A DNA stretch of 64,000 bases, taken from Turneriella parva DSM 21527. GTDB lineage: Bacteria > Spirochaetota > Leptospiria > Turneriellales > Turneriellaceae. Position 1 is the first letter of the stretch. Each line of letters begins with the position of its first letter. Position numbers and translations under genes: made by a program. Positions 8,956-18,241 of this stretch are shown here, one piece after another. The notes beneath the pieces are model-generated. The model worked only from the letters and a program-made list of their open reading frames with translations, had not been told where the DNA came from and did no database searches. Location of the stretch: positions 744,001 through 808,000 of the forward strand of contig NC_018020.1 of NCBI RefSeq assembly GCF_000266885.1, given 5' to 3'.

Positions 8956-11700
8956 CTATTTTTGATTAGGAGTTTTCTTTGCGAGAAAACTCCTGATTAA
9001 ACCGTAGAGTACGCTAAACGCGCAGAATACCGCCAGGCCAAGCCCGATAATCTGCCAATCGGCCCGCGTAAGTGGATTCGTATGCAGGTATGTGTTGAAG
9101 AACGGCACGTAAATCAGCGCCAGCATTGCACCGAGCGAAAGTGCGATTCCCAGAAACAGGTACGGGTTGCTAAAAAATTCACGCCCGGGCAGAGCGCCGC
9201 GCGCCCGCAAAAAGAAGATGCCGACAAACTGTGTCGTGACGATCGTCGCAAAAGTCGCTGCAAGACCGGTCTCCCATGCCGCAGCTTCACCTGTGTGCCG
9301 GCGAAAGACTGCAATAAAGACCAGAGTCGAAAGTACTCCCCTGACGAGTCCCGTCGCGCCGACATGCACCAGCTTTCGCTTGTCGAGCAAAGCCCCCTTT
9401 TTTCGCGGAGCTTCACGCATGATTCCGGGTGATGCCGGGTCGTATGTCAGCATCAAGAGCGGCAGCATTTCACCGACCAGGTCAACGAGAAGAATCTGTA
9501 CCGGCAGAATAATCGGCGGCAAGCCGAACGGCAAGAGCGCAAACCCCGCCAGCACGCACAAAAGTTCGGTGAAGTTCGACGACAGAGTTGCGACCACATT
9601 GTTCTGCAGGTTGCGAAAGATCGTGCGGCCCTCGCGCACCGCGGCAACGATCGTCGCGAATGAGTTATCGAGCAGAATGAGGCTCGCCGCTTCTTGTGCA
9701 ACCTTGCTGCCGCCGTGCCCCATCGCGACGCCGATGTCGGCGCGCTTGAGACTCAAGGTGTCGTTCACCCCGTCACCCGTCACGGCCACCACGTCACCGC
9801 GTGCCTGCAATGCTTCGATGATGCGCAGCTTCTCATCGGGCGAAACCCGCGAAAAGACCACGGCGGGCGCAGAGAGGGTTGAACCCAGTTCTTGTGCGTT
9901 CATCGCGTGCAATTCATCGCTGTTCACAACCGGCAATGGTGTTTTATCGTGACCTGCCATGCCGATCGCATTGGCAATCGAGCGCGCCGTCGCATGGTGA
10001 TCACCCGTGATCATCATAAGCCTTAGACCAGCTTCTCTCGCGGCCTTTACGGCATCTTTGACTTCATCGCGGGGGGGATCTATCATCGTCACGAAACCCG
10101 AAAAAATGAGGTTCGACTCGGCAGATTCTTCTGTGACTTTTTCACCCGGCGCGAGGTCGCGGTAGGCCAACGCGATGACTCTGAGCGCCTGCGCCGAATA
10201 GGCGCGCGAGACTGCGAGCAACTCTTCGCGCAGTGCATCGGTCATCGGGGTATCTGCACCTGCCACGCGGCGATAGGTGCAGAGCGGCAGCAGCGACTCG
10301 ATCGAGCCCTTCACGAAGACGATGTTCTTACCGTTATGCTCGCGCACGATAGAGACGCGCTTGCGCACCGAATCAAACGGAAACAGCTGCAACCTTGGGT
10401 AGGCTGCTGAAATTTCAGAAGACACAAAACCGGCTTTCATGAGCAGAGTTGCAAACGCAGCTTCGGTCGGGTCGCCGAGCGCGTAATACTCAGAGTGAAA
10501 CTCATCGGGTGGGTTTACGGTACCCGTTGACGATAGAAATCCGGCTAAAAAAAGAATTTTGGCTTCGCCCAGAGAATCGACGTTCATGACCTTGCCCGAC
10601 TCATCGAATATTTCACCCCCGGGGTTGTAGCCCGTGCCCGTAATACGGTAATTCTTGTCTTCGAAATACGCGGCAGTGATTGTCATCTCATTGCGCGTGA
10701 TCGTACCGGTTTTGTCTGACGCGATGACCGTCGCCGCGCCCAGGGCTTCAACCGAAGACAGCCTCTTGACCACACCGTTCTTGCGCGCAAGTCTCGCGAC
10801 CCCGAGCGATAACCCCATCGAAATCTGCGCGGGTAAACCTTCTGGCACCATCGCCGCAGCGATGCTCACCGCAAAAATGAGCGCCGTCTTCAGCGGTTCG
10901 TCGCGCAGCAGCTGCACTGCAAACAGCAAGACTGCGAGTGTCAGGGCAAAGCGCGTGATTTTGCCGCCGAGCGTGTTCAGCTCTTTCTGCAGCGGCGAAA
11001 GTTCACGCGTCATGTTCTCTGACGACACCGCGATTTTGCCGAGTTCGGTTTTGTCGCCCGTTGCGCAGACGAGCGCCGTGCACTCACCTCTCACGAGCGC
11101 CGTACCGAAGTAGAGCATGTTGCGCCGGTCGGGCAGCGGCAGTGCATCGTCGTCGCTTGAAAATGTATGGCTCTTTTCTGATGATACCGACTCGCCGGTC
11201 AGCGCCATTTCGTTCGCCATTACAGTCGTTGCGCTGATAAGGCGGCAATCGGCAGGTACACCCTCGCCTTCTTGCAGATAGATGACATCGCCCGGCACGA
11301 GCGAAACGACCGGCACCTCAATGCGCTGGCCGTCGCGCACTGCGATCGCACTTTCGGTAACAAGGCTCCCAAGGCGCGCCGCAATATTTTCTGATTTCCA
11401 GTCTTGAAAGAAACCCACCAGCGCGTTGATCACGACTATCGCCATCAGCACAGCACCGTCGTTGACCGAGCCGAGCAAGAATGACAGCACCGACGCCGCC
11501 ACCAGCAACAGCACGAGAAGATTCTTGAACTGCTCTGCCAGCAGGTCGAGTTTTGAGCGCTTTGTTTTTGCCGTGATGCGGTTTTCGCCGTGCGTCGTGA
11601 GGCGCCGGTGGGCCTCGCCCGCCGTGAGCCCACGGGTCTTGTCGGTGCCGAAGCTCTCGAGCCACTTTTCAGCGAGACCGGTGTGAAACCCGTTGGCCAT
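8956..11700 (-). CDS. P-type cation-transporting ATPase, Ca2+/P2-like
   Basis: A 914-residue transporter with a complete P-ATPase core: N-terminal cation-ATPase domain, TGES (168-171), PEGLP in M4 (286-290), phosphorylation Asp329 in DKTGT, a KGS nucleotide-domain motif, MITGDHHAT and VTGDGVNDTLSLK. The M5 segment SSNFTELLCV keeps the Asn and Glu that bind Ca2+ in SERCA, but M6 reads LVDLVGEML where SERCA has N-x-x-T-D, so the ion site is altered. It probably exports Ca2+ or a related cation across the inner membrane. I prefer the ATG at 11698-11700 over a TTG at 11769. The last codons form an 11-bp hairpin. Confidence 0.9.
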   Translation of the reverse strand: MANGFHTGLAEKWLESFGTDKTRGLTAGEAHRRLTTHGENRITAKTKRSKLDLLAEQFKNLLVLLLVAASVLSFLLGSVNDGAVLMAIVVINALVGFFQDWKSENIAARLGSLVTESAIAVRDGQRIEVPVVSLVPGDVIYLQEGEGVPADCRLISATTVMANEMALTGESVSSEKSHTFSSDDDALPLPDRRNMLYFGTALVRGECTALVCATGDKTELGKIAVSSENMTRELSPLQKELNTLGGKITRFALTLAVLLFAVQLLRDEPLKTALIFAVSIAAAMVPEGLPAQISMGLSLGVARLARKNGVVKRLSSVEALGAATVIASDKTGTITRNEMTITAAYFEDKNYRITGTGYNPGGEIFDESGKVMNVDSLGEAKILFLAGFLSSTGTVNPPDEFHSEYYALGDPTEAAFATLLMKAGFVSSEISAAYPRLQLFPFDSVRKRVSIVREHNGKNIVFVKGSIESLLPLCTYRRVAGADTPMTDALREELLAVSRAYSAQALRVIALAYRDLAPGEKVTEESAESNLIFSGFVTMIDPPRDEVKDAVKAAREAGLRLMMITGDHHATARSIANAIGMAGHDKTPLPVVNSDELHAMNAQELGSTLSAPAVVFSRVSPDEKLRIIEALQARGDVVAVTGDGVNDTLSLKRADIGVAMGHGGSKVAQEAASLILLDNSFATIVAAVREGRTIFRNLQNNVVATLSSNFTELLCVLAGFALLPFGLPPIILPVQILLVDLVGEMLPLLMLTYDPASPGIMREAPRKKGALLDKRKLVHVGATGLVRGVLSTLVFIAVFRRHTGEAAAWETGLAATFATIVTTQFVGIFFLRARGALPGREFFSNPYLFLGIALSLGAMLALIYVPFFNTYLHTNPLTRADWQIIGLGLAVFCAFSVLYGLIRSFLAKKTPNQK
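8968..8994 (-). terminator. Perfect hairpin inside the last codons of the ATPase gene
   Basis: AGGAGTTTTCT and AGAAAACTCCT form a perfect 11-bp stem around a 5-base loop, ending 9 bases before the ATPase stop codon. No U-tract follows on the minus strand. It may reduce transcription into glgP or protect mRNA 3' ends. Confidence 0.5.
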
Positions 11701-11808
11701 GCAAGCGCCATTTTCATGAGCCTGCACCCGGCGCAAACCATGTGTGTCGCCCCCGGCGCGCCATTGCAAATTTACTTGTCAAACGCGTGGGATAATCAAA
11801 CCTAATGC

Positions 11809-13317
11809 ATGAAAAATACCCTGCGCGCCGCCGTCGCGGCAGCCCTGCTGGCGGCGATGCCCGTGCATGCTTCGATTAACCTTTTCAGAACATCGATTCC
11901 CGCGCAGGCTGCGGTCAATTCGGTGTTCGTTTTCGATACGTGGGATTACTTGGTCACACCGGCCTTTTACAGCTGGCAGAACGACGACGCAATTTCTTCT
12001 GTATACACTCCCGATCAATACGACCGGCAGACGTTTGTCATGGGTGGGCGCAACACGGTGGGGCTTCCGCTCTACTGGGCAGTCGGCCTGAAAAATGAAA
12101 GATCCAAATCACAAAACTATGACCCGACGCAGCAGGCGAGTTTTGAGAGCACAACGGGCCAGTCGCACTTTCGCGGCTCGCTCGGTACAAAGTTTGGCAC
12201 ATTCGGCGTCGGGCTCATCGGCGAATACCTCGACAATGCAATCGTGCGCAAAGACACGAACGACGGCACGACGTATTCGGCAGGCGCCGAGATTAACGAC
12301 AAAACTTCAAACCGCATGCGCGCAGGGCTCAACATCGGCCAGAGCCTCGACCGCAAGATCGTCTGGTCGCTCGGTGTCGCGATGCGCCAAAACGGCGGCA
12401 CATTCGACCAGACAACTGCGGGCGCGATCAATTCAGGCACACTCGCCTCGGCGCTGACCTCTGGCCAGCTGCGCAGACCGCAGAACACACAATACCTCGA
12501 AGCCACCACCTTCGGCTGGATAACCCTGACCAAACGCGGCGAGCGCCTTTACTGGCGTGGTAATTTTTCGCACCAACTGAAAGGCGACGTCGACGTGCGC
12601 CGCACGAGCGGCACAACTGTTGAAACTGCGAAGCTCGACGAGAACGACAACCGCGGTGAAGCATACCTCGGCTATGCGATGGCCTGGCCGCTCTCAGATG
12701 TGGCGCGTTTTTACATCGGCCCCGAGATCGGAGCAACCTACTCGGCAATTACCACAATGGCGACGAATGGCGCGCAGGGTTTCAGCGGCGGCATTCTCGG
12801 CTTCACCGGCAACAACCAGCGCCTGCAAGAGAACACTTCAACGCTCGCAGGCAAATTCAACCTGCCGATTGTATTTCAATTGCCCGTCGTCACGAATATT
12901 CTGACACTGCAGGCAGGTTGGTACCCCGAAATAACTGTGTATTCGCAGACGGTGCGCGAACAGACCGACAGCCTCGCCACACCCGCGAAAACCGTCGATG
13001 CGCGCAGCTCGCGCTACCTGCAGGCAAATGTCGAAAAATACGGTGCGGGCCTCACCTACACCCCGGTGAATCGCCTGAAAATTCACCTGCTATTTACCAC
13101 CATCACCAACTCTGATGCAGTGGGTCAAACCGATCGCGTGGATGTCAGCCGGGTCTCAGTCGGCGTCGACTACGTGTTTGCGCCCGATGCACCCAAAGAA
13201 GCCGCCGAAGCTGCTGCGGCGCCGAGCCTGCCCGACGCGGCAGCTGAACAACCGGCTGCAGCGCCTGCACCCGCGAAAGGCGCGCTGGGTAAGGCCGCAG
13301 GCAATAAGAAGAAGTAA
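11809..13317 (+). CDS. Putative outer-membrane beta-barrel protein with Ala/Pro-rich tail
   Basis: A 502-residue protein with a signal peptide (MKNTLRAAVAAALLAAMPVHA). The body consists of alternating, aromatic-rich strand-like segments such as RLYWRGNFSHQLKGDVDV and VGVDYVFAPDAP, as in large outer-membrane barrels. The last 45 residues are unstructured and rich in Ala and Pro, ending in a basic KKK, so the tail may lie in the periplasm. It stands alone: divergent from the ATPase gene, with a perfect 14-bp inverted repeat across its stop codon. No family recognised; porin-like or transport function cannot be claimed. Confidence 0.6.
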   Translation: MKNTLRAAVAAALLAAMPVHASINLFRTSIPAQAAVNSVFVFDTWDYLVTPAFYSWQNDDAISSVYTPDQYDRQTFVMGGRNTVGLPLYWAVGLKNERSKSQNYDPTQQASFESTTGQSHFRGSLGTKFGTFGVGLIGEYLDNAIVRKDTNDGTTYSAGAEINDKTSNRMRAGLNIGQSLDRKIVWSLGVAMRQNGGTFDQTTAGAINSGTLASALTSGQLRRPQNTQYLEATTFGWITLTKRGERLYWRGNFSHQLKGDVDVRRTSGTTVETAKLDENDNRGEAYLGYAMAWPLSDVARFYIGPEIGATYSAITTMATNGAQGFSGGILGFTGNNQRLQENTSTLAGKFNLPIVFQLPVVTNILTLQAGWYPEITVYSQTVREQTDSLATPAKTVDARSSRYLQANVEKYGAGLTYTPVNRLKIHLLFTTITNSDAVGQTDRVDVSRVSVGVDYVFAPDAPKEAAEAAAAPSLPDAAAEQPAAAPAPAKGALGKAAGNKKK

Positions 13318-13351
13318 TTGATCAACGCACCGAAGGGGCGTTGATCAATTA
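13315..13351. terminator. Bidirectional hairpin between convergent genes
   Basis: TAATTGATCAACGC (13315-13328) pairs perfectly with GCGTTGATCAATTA (13338-13351) around a 9-base loop. It contains the stop codons of both the plus-strand barrel gene and the minus-strand lipoprotein gene. No U-tract beyond the stem. Confidence 0.7.
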
Positions 13352-14019
13352 CATGAAACAACCCAATCTGCGGTAAACGCGGGAGATTCTTCGGCGATGC
13401 CGGGCCTACCGTCGGCGGCAACACTCGCATCCATCAGATGAAACTCGCAGCTCTGTTTTTCCATAGCTATGCCGGTCGTCTTGCCACGCTCGAGCAGCGT
13501 ATCGGCAAGGCGCAGATCAATCGGCACGCGTCGGCCCGGCACTTTGGGCGTCGCGGGCACCAGCAACTTAAATTGCGCCGCGCCCGGTAACGCCCTCAGC
13601 CGGCTCTGTGCTGCAGCCATCGCCACGAGCCGCCCCTTGCGGCTGATCTTGACCCGCGACTCAGGCCCATCGGGGTATTGTATCAGTTCAACTTCGATGC
13701 CGCACTCAGCAGGCGCACATGTGATTGCAGCCAGAGGCCAGGGCGAAATGCGCAATGCGGATTTAGAACCGTCACTGAGGCTCATGGTAATATCAAGTAC
13801 CGGCGCCCCGTTCTGTTCGCGCCTCTGAATCTGGTAGACGCGCGCCAACACCTGATCGCCGACTGCCCCCGTAATGCTCAGACGATTTGCACCAGCCCGC
13901 ATCTGCTCTTCTGCTCGCAGCCCGTTCTCGCCCTTGGGGCCAAAACACGCTGCAACGCAGAACGCAGCCACAACCGAAACAACAGTGGATCGCAGCGACA
14001 CTATTTCTCGCGCGCCCAT
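13345..14019 (-). CDS. Putative lipoprotein, unknown function
   Basis: A 224-residue protein with a hydrophobic N-terminus ending VVAAFCVAACFGPKG, a plausible lipobox and lipidation site at the second Cys. The mature part has several regularly spaced hydrophobic strands (KLLVPATPKVPGRRVPIDLR) but no motif I recognise. Its start overlaps the end of the metalloprotease gene by 19 bases, so it is probably translated from the same mRNA. A role as an immunity, anchoring or accessory protein for the protease is possible but is guessed only from the gene order. The stop codon lies within the shared terminator hairpin. Confidence 0.55.
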   Translation of the reverse strand: MGAREIVSLRSTVVSVVAAFCVAACFGPKGENGLRAEEQMRAGANRLSITGAVGDQVLARVYQIQRREQNGAPVLDITMSLSDGSKSALRISPWPLAAITCAPAECGIEVELIQYPDGPESRVKISRKGRLVAMAAAQSRLRALPGAAQFKLLVPATPKVPGRRVPIDLRLADTLLERGKTTGIAMEKQSCEFHLMDASVAADGRPGIAEESPAFTADWVVSCN

Positions 14020-16238
14020 GCCATGTCAGGTTCGTCAACCACCGGCTGCCGGTCGTTGCCCACCGGATCGATATGCAGTTTTTCGCCGTCTATAGTTTGA
14101 AAGTATCCGGAATCAGTGCCGGCACTTTTTCGATGGAAAATTATGCCTGATGCGTTAACCTTCGTCCAATCATCGAAACCGTTAAGGGTTTCATCGCCAT
14201 TTCCCGTTCCATTCAAATTCTTATTTATGTTTGAACCATTTATACTACCGTTACAATTATAATCGACTGCCGCGCTACCAGGATAATACAGCCCTGAACT
14301 TTCGCTGATTGCTGTTTCGGTAATTGAGGAACCAGCGCTTGCAGAATAATCCATCAAAAAGGTCGCCGAATTGAAATTGTTTGTCAATTGTGACACCGAG
14401 GTAATCAACGAACAATCACCAAAAGTATTGCGACGATAAAGATAGTACCTGTCGCCCGGATTGTTGTTTAATGTGGGTAATCCGGCAAGCTGATAGTGAT
14501 AATTCATGATGCTGAAATAGTTGGGCTTGTAGTTCACATCGTCGTTACCGCCATGCCTGAGGCCAAGGTTATGACCCCACTCATGCATCAGCGTCGAAGC
14601 CTGATAATTGATTAACCGATTGCTGTCAGCAGCGAGCCCCCAGTTTCCGAGTGAGACAATCGAGTCGTTGCCCTCAATTTCTGCCACTCCGCTCGAACCT
14701 GCACTCCCATCAGGATTTCTTGAATACGCGAAAAGCATGTAGTAAAAGATATTTCGTCTGCCAATGTCCATATGGCCTGCTTTGTAGTTAAAAAAATTCG
14801 CGGAATCGGCCGATGCTCCGAGCGAAATACCTTGCGCGAATGGCACTCTTGCTGAAGCGTTGCCTAAATCATGCATTGCTTCATTGATACCTGAAGTGGG
14901 ATGGTATAAATCACCTACGTCAAAATGTAACTTATAGCCTTTAGCGTTGAAAACAGCCTTTACTTTGTCGAGAGCGGCTTTATGTGGTATGACGCCCGGA
15001 TCTGCACTATCCATATAATCCACTTCTATAAATATGTCGCGCTGACCCACGCGCGCGCCCATGGCATAAAGGTTTAGGCCAGAGTATGTCGAGCCCTGAA
15101 CCTCAGAGCAGTCCGGAATTCCATCATTGTCACTATCTGTATCACAGGTAACATCATTAGGTGCGCCGGGGGTCGCGTACGCTTGTTGAGCCCAATCACT
15201 CCCCTGATCTGAATCACTCAGCGAAGCATTTCGCGCCACGCTCTTGCCGTAGTTCGCGTCATCTATGGCCCACATGGCAGGCATTCCAGTTGCATTCCAA
15301 GCCCCGCCTGTCCCCGACGGCGTGACCGTGCTGGCACCGAAGCGGACAAAATCTGTTGAATTACCAGATGGTACATGGATTATCTCCATCGAACCGTTCA
15401 GGTTCCACCACGGAATCTCATCGACCGATGGTGTTACGTTGGGATCAGCAGGCGGATTAATATCTTGTGCTATGTAGATTAACCCTGGCCCATTCACATA
15501 GTCACCATAGTTGTTGGCCTTACCTCGCAACACGACAAATGTACCAGGAGCCATTGGTACTGACGGCAGAGTGAAATTTACAGCAGCGTTCGTAAAGCCC
15601 GACCCACCAACCTCCCTGTAGGTTGACCTAAGGCGGTAATCGGAAAGATTAGCTGTGCATTGACTAGATTTGTTGTGAATTTCGATCCAGCATGAACGAT
15701 TTGTCCAACGGCACATACCAACTTCTGTTATTAGTATTTGTGCCTGGCCACCGAAGCCTGAAGGTGAAGTGTATTCGTGGCTGAGCTTCTTGCCACTGCT
15801 GGTTTCAGCATCAGTCTTGACGCGAATTTTATATGACCCACCGGCTGGAAACGGATTGACTGGCGTGTAGGCAAATGTTGTCCCGCCGTTCGTTTCTTGT
15901 GGCGCAGCTGAGAAATTTATGCATGAGGCGAAGTTGTCACCGGAAACTTGCACATTTGCCGTGCATGCTCCGCCCGCATTGACTGCCGAAACAGTCGACG
16001 CTTTCATCGCAGTGGAAAATTCAATGCTGATTGTCGTCGGCATCGTTCCGCAGCCGCCCGCATCAGGTACCTGCTTCGACACCCTCACATCGGTCTCTTC
16101 TTCGAGCAGCTGCTGGCACTGCGCGCGCATGAGGGTGGTGGCCAATAGCAGGCCCGCGACCAGCGCGCGCACGGTCGAACAGACCCCCGAACGGTGCCGT
16201 TGGGGCAGCGTCAAGACGGGGATTTTGGCGTTGAACAT
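14001..16238 (-). CDS. Secreted metzincin-type zinc metalloprotease with Ig-like and lamin-tail domains
   Basis: A 745-residue protein. A signal peptide (ALVAGLLLATTLMRAQC) is followed by an Ig-like domain (about 40-140), then a lamin-tail domain beginning ILITEVGMCRW (about 160-330). A DTDSDNDGIPDC calcium-binding repeat (about 370) precedes the protease domain, which has the zinc motif HEWGHNLGLRH and a Met-turn SIMNY typical of metzincins. It should act outside the cell on proteins. The start is the ATG at 16236-16238; an upstream in-frame TTG is possible. It is divergent from the ATP-grasp gene and overlaps the lipoprotein gene downstream by 19 bases. Confidence 0.85.
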   Translation of the reverse strand: MFNAKIPVLTLPQRHRSGVCSTVRALVAGLLLATTLMRAQCQQLLEEETDVRVSKQVPDAGGCGTMPTTISIEFSTAMKASTVSAVNAGGACTANVQVSGDNFASCINFSAAPQETNGGTTFAYTPVNPFPAGGSYKIRVKTDAETSSGKKLSHEYTSPSGFGGQAQILITEVGMCRWTNRSCWIEIHNKSSQCTANLSDYRLRSTYREVGGSGFTNAAVNFTLPSVPMAPGTFVVLRGKANNYGDYVNGPGLIYIAQDINPPADPNVTPSVDEIPWWNLNGSMEIIHVPSGNSTDFVRFGASTVTPSGTGGAWNATGMPAMWAIDDANYGKSVARNASLSDSDQGSDWAQQAYATPGAPNDVTCDTDSDNDGIPDCSEVQGSTYSGLNLYAMGARVGQRDIFIEVDYMDSADPGVIPHKAALDKVKAVFNAKGYKLHFDVGDLYHPTSGINEAMHDLGNASARVPFAQGISLGASADSANFFNYKAGHMDIGRRNIFYYMLFAYSRNPDGSAGSSGVAEIEGNDSIVSLGNWGLAADSNRLINYQASTLMHEWGHNLGLRHGGNDDVNYKPNYFSIMNYHYQLAGLPTLNNNPGDRYYLYRRNTFGDCSLITSVSQLTNNFNSATFLMDYSASAGSSITETAISESSGLYYPGSAAVDYNCNGSINGSNINKNLNGTGNGDETLNGFDDWTKVNASGIIFHRKSAGTDSGYFQTIDGEKLHIDPVGNDRQPVVDEPDMAWAREK

Positions 16239-16319
16239 AGTGAAGTGGCATGCCAACCGCGCAAACTGTCAACCAGATTAGCCGGTGCTTTGGTGGTGGT
16301 GATTCTACACCTTACGGGC

Positions 16320-17516
16320 ATGACCGCCGATAGATTTTTCTCTACAACCACCAGCCAAAACCCGCCGATAATCAAAAGAGTGGCCAAAGCCGAAAGAGAC
16401 GGGTTTTATTTATCTTTGGGGGCAGGTGAAAACCAGCTGCCTCTGATTCGCGCAGCGCGCGACCAGGGGCTGAAGATTATCGGCGTCGACCGCAACCTGG
16501 GGGCGGTGGGCCTTAAACTCTGCGATCTGAAGATTGAAGAATCGATTCTGAACTACCGCAAGATCTATTACAAGATTTCGAGCCTCGTTGAACCAAGCCA
16601 GATCGCGGGTGGCTATGCAGCCAGTTATGGCGAAGCTTTGGCCAGCTTCGCATTTCTTTGTGAGCGCCTCAGCATTATTGGCCTCAGCCGAACACTGATG
16701 GAAACTGTGCTCGACAAATTGCAGGTGCGCAAAAGGCTCTTAGGTCTTGAGCACTCCAACTTTGCCCAGCCCAATTTTCTCGAAATCTCGCAGAGCATGC
16801 ACCGCGAAGAAATCGAACAGCTCGGCTTTCCGCTGATCGCAAAAACGCGGCGCGGGGCTTCCAAAAAGCATATTTACCGGTTAGAAAACTGGCTCGAGGT
16901 GAAGAACTTTCTTTCGCGCCGCAATCTTGAAGCGCTCGGCGTTAAAGGCCATGAGTTTATTTTCGAGCAATTCATCGAGGGTGATGAAATAATCGTCACC
17001 GGCTTCGCGCAAAATTTTCACTACCAGCTGTTATCGGTGCACGACCGCATCGCCGCGACCCGCCCTCCCTACATCGATCTCGAGCACAGGTTTCCCTCGC
17101 GTTATGCGCACCTTGCCGCCAGCATTCAGCAGATTCACGAACAGATCTGCATGCGGCTTCAGCTCTCTGACACACCGATTGTCAGCGAATGGAAAGTTGT
17201 CGCCGACCGTATCTACCTTGTCGAGCTGAGCGCACAGATTCCCGGCGAGCACGTTGCCGACTTTATGATACCCAAAGGCCTGCGTTATGATTATTTTGCC
17301 AATCTCGTCAGGTTGACATTGGGAGAAAAAATCGAACCGGTTTCAGAAAAACATCTGCATCCCGTGCGCGTGCGTTACTGGGCAGAGAACCCTGGCTGGG
17401 GCGAATGGCAAGAAGAGACCCGCAAAGCAAGTTTCGCGCGAGTCATCAACGCCAACCCACCCAAGACGATCACGTCGAACCTTGACCGATACGGTGTAGC
17501 AGGATTTCTAGATTAA
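16320..17516 (+). CDS. ATP-grasp domain ligase, substrate unknown
   Basis: A 398-residue protein of the ATP-grasp superfamily, which joins a carboxylate to an amine or thiol through an acyl phosphate. The N-terminal Rossmann-like part contains LSLGAGENQLPLIRAARDQG. The ATP-binding part includes FPLIAKTRRGASKKHI and EFIFEQFIEGDEIIVTG, and the magnesium-binding end IYLVELSAQIPGEH. It resembles carbamoyl-phosphate synthase-like and sugar-biosynthesis ATP-grasp enzymes. I use the ATG at 16320 because the longer reading would run into the metalloprotease gene on the other strand. It is monocistronic, with a 15-bp hairpin directly after the stop. Confidence 0.8.
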   Translation: MTADRFFSTTTSQNPPIIKRVAKAERDGFYLSLGAGENQLPLIRAARDQGLKIIGVDRNLGAVGLKLCDLKIEESILNYRKIYYKISSLVEPSQIAGGYAASYGEALASFAFLCERLSIIGLSRTLMETVLDKLQVRKRLLGLEHSNFAQPNFLEISQSMHREEIEQLGFPLIAKTRRGASKKHIYRLENWLEVKNFLSRRNLEALGVKGHEFIFEQFIEGDEIIVTGFAQNFHYQLLSVHDRIAATRPPYIDLEHRFPSRYAHLAASIQQIHEQICMRLQLSDTPIVSEWKVVADRIYLVELSAQIPGEHVADFMIPKGLRYDYFANLVRLTLGEKIEPVSEKHLHPVRVRYWAENPGWGEWQEETRKASFARVINANPPKTITSNLDRYGVAGFLD

Positions 17517-17519
17517 CTC

Positions 17520-17552
17520 CACAATCAAAGCAGCTGAGCTGCTTTGATTGTG
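17520..17552. terminator. Perfect 15-bp hairpin between convergent genes
   Basis: CACAATCAAAGCAGC (17520-17534) and its exact complement (17538-17552) flank a 3-base loop. It starts 4 bases after the ATP-grasp stop and ends 6 bases before the pdxH stop, so it can serve both strands. No U-tract. Confidence 0.75.
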
Positions 17553-17557
17553 CTGCC

Positions 17558-18187
17558 TCACGGCTCAAGCCAGCTTCGTTTATACGAACCATCTTTCTGC
17601 CGCTCGAAAAGTATGCGCTGGTGTAACCGGCTGGGTTGCCCCTGCCAGAACTCCACACGCTCAAATGCAATTGTGTACCCACCCCAGTGCGGCGGGCGCG
17701 GCACAGGCAGGCCGGCAAAGTCGGCGAGTGCCTTTTCGAAGCGCGCCTGCAGTTCAGTGTAATGCGCAAGTTCGCTGCTCTGGTTCGAAACGGCCGCAGC
17801 AACCTGCGAGGCATGCGGCCTGCTCGCAAAGTATTCATCGGCCTCGGCATCGGTGACGCGTGTGGTTCGCCCCTCAAAGCGAATCTGCCGGTGCTGCCTC
17901 GGCCAGAAGAACACACCCGCGGCGACCGGCTGTGATTCGAGTTGCAATCCTTTCAGGCTATTGCCATTGGTGTAAAACGTCACGCCACGGGCGTCGATTG
18001 CCTTGGCGAGCACCACGCGCACCGAAAGCCGTCCTGCCGAATCTGCAGTCGCCAGCGAAAAGGCAGTCGCCTCGGCTTCAACTTTTAGTGCATGTTCGAG
18101 CCAGATTTCGGCGCCGATGTGAGGGTCTGCAGGCAGCGCTTCGATGCTCTCGCCGTTATATTCACTGCGAATGGATGCCAGTTTCAT
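17558..18187 (-). CDS. pdxH: Pyridoxamine/pyridoxine 5'-phosphate oxidase
   Basis: A 209-residue FMN enzyme of normal length that makes pyridoxal phosphate from pyridoxamine or pyridoxine phosphate. Family signatures are SVRVVLAKAIDARGVTFYTN, FFWPRQHRQIRFEG, the SRPHASQVAAAVSNQS segment, and the C-terminal FWQGQPSRLHQR. The start is the ATG at 18185-18187, which gives the usual MKLASIRSEYNGE N-terminus; the open frame continues upstream but runs into the divergent TetR gene. The product is the cofactor of glycogen phosphorylase elsewhere in the window, a link of chemistry rather than of operon. Confidence 0.95.
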   Translation of the reverse strand: MKLASIRSEYNGESIEALPADPHIGAEIWLEHALKVEAEATAFSLATADSAGRLSVRVVLAKAIDARGVTFYTNGNSLKGLQLESQPVAAGVFFWPRQHRQIRFEGRTTRVTDAEADEYFASRPHASQVAAAVSNQSSELAHYTELQARFEKALADFAGLPVPRPPHWGGYTIAFERVEFWQGQPSRLHQRILFERQKDGSYKRSWLEP

Positions 18188-18241
18188 GAGCACTCGTTCA
18201 GTTTTGCTATACAGGCCGTCCGCAGAAAAAAGAAACGGAAT

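Noticed and set aside
16194-16319. Upstream extension of the ATP-grasp frame
   Set aside because: It would overlap the signal-peptide codons of the divergent metalloprotease gene, and the family N-terminus begins after 16320.
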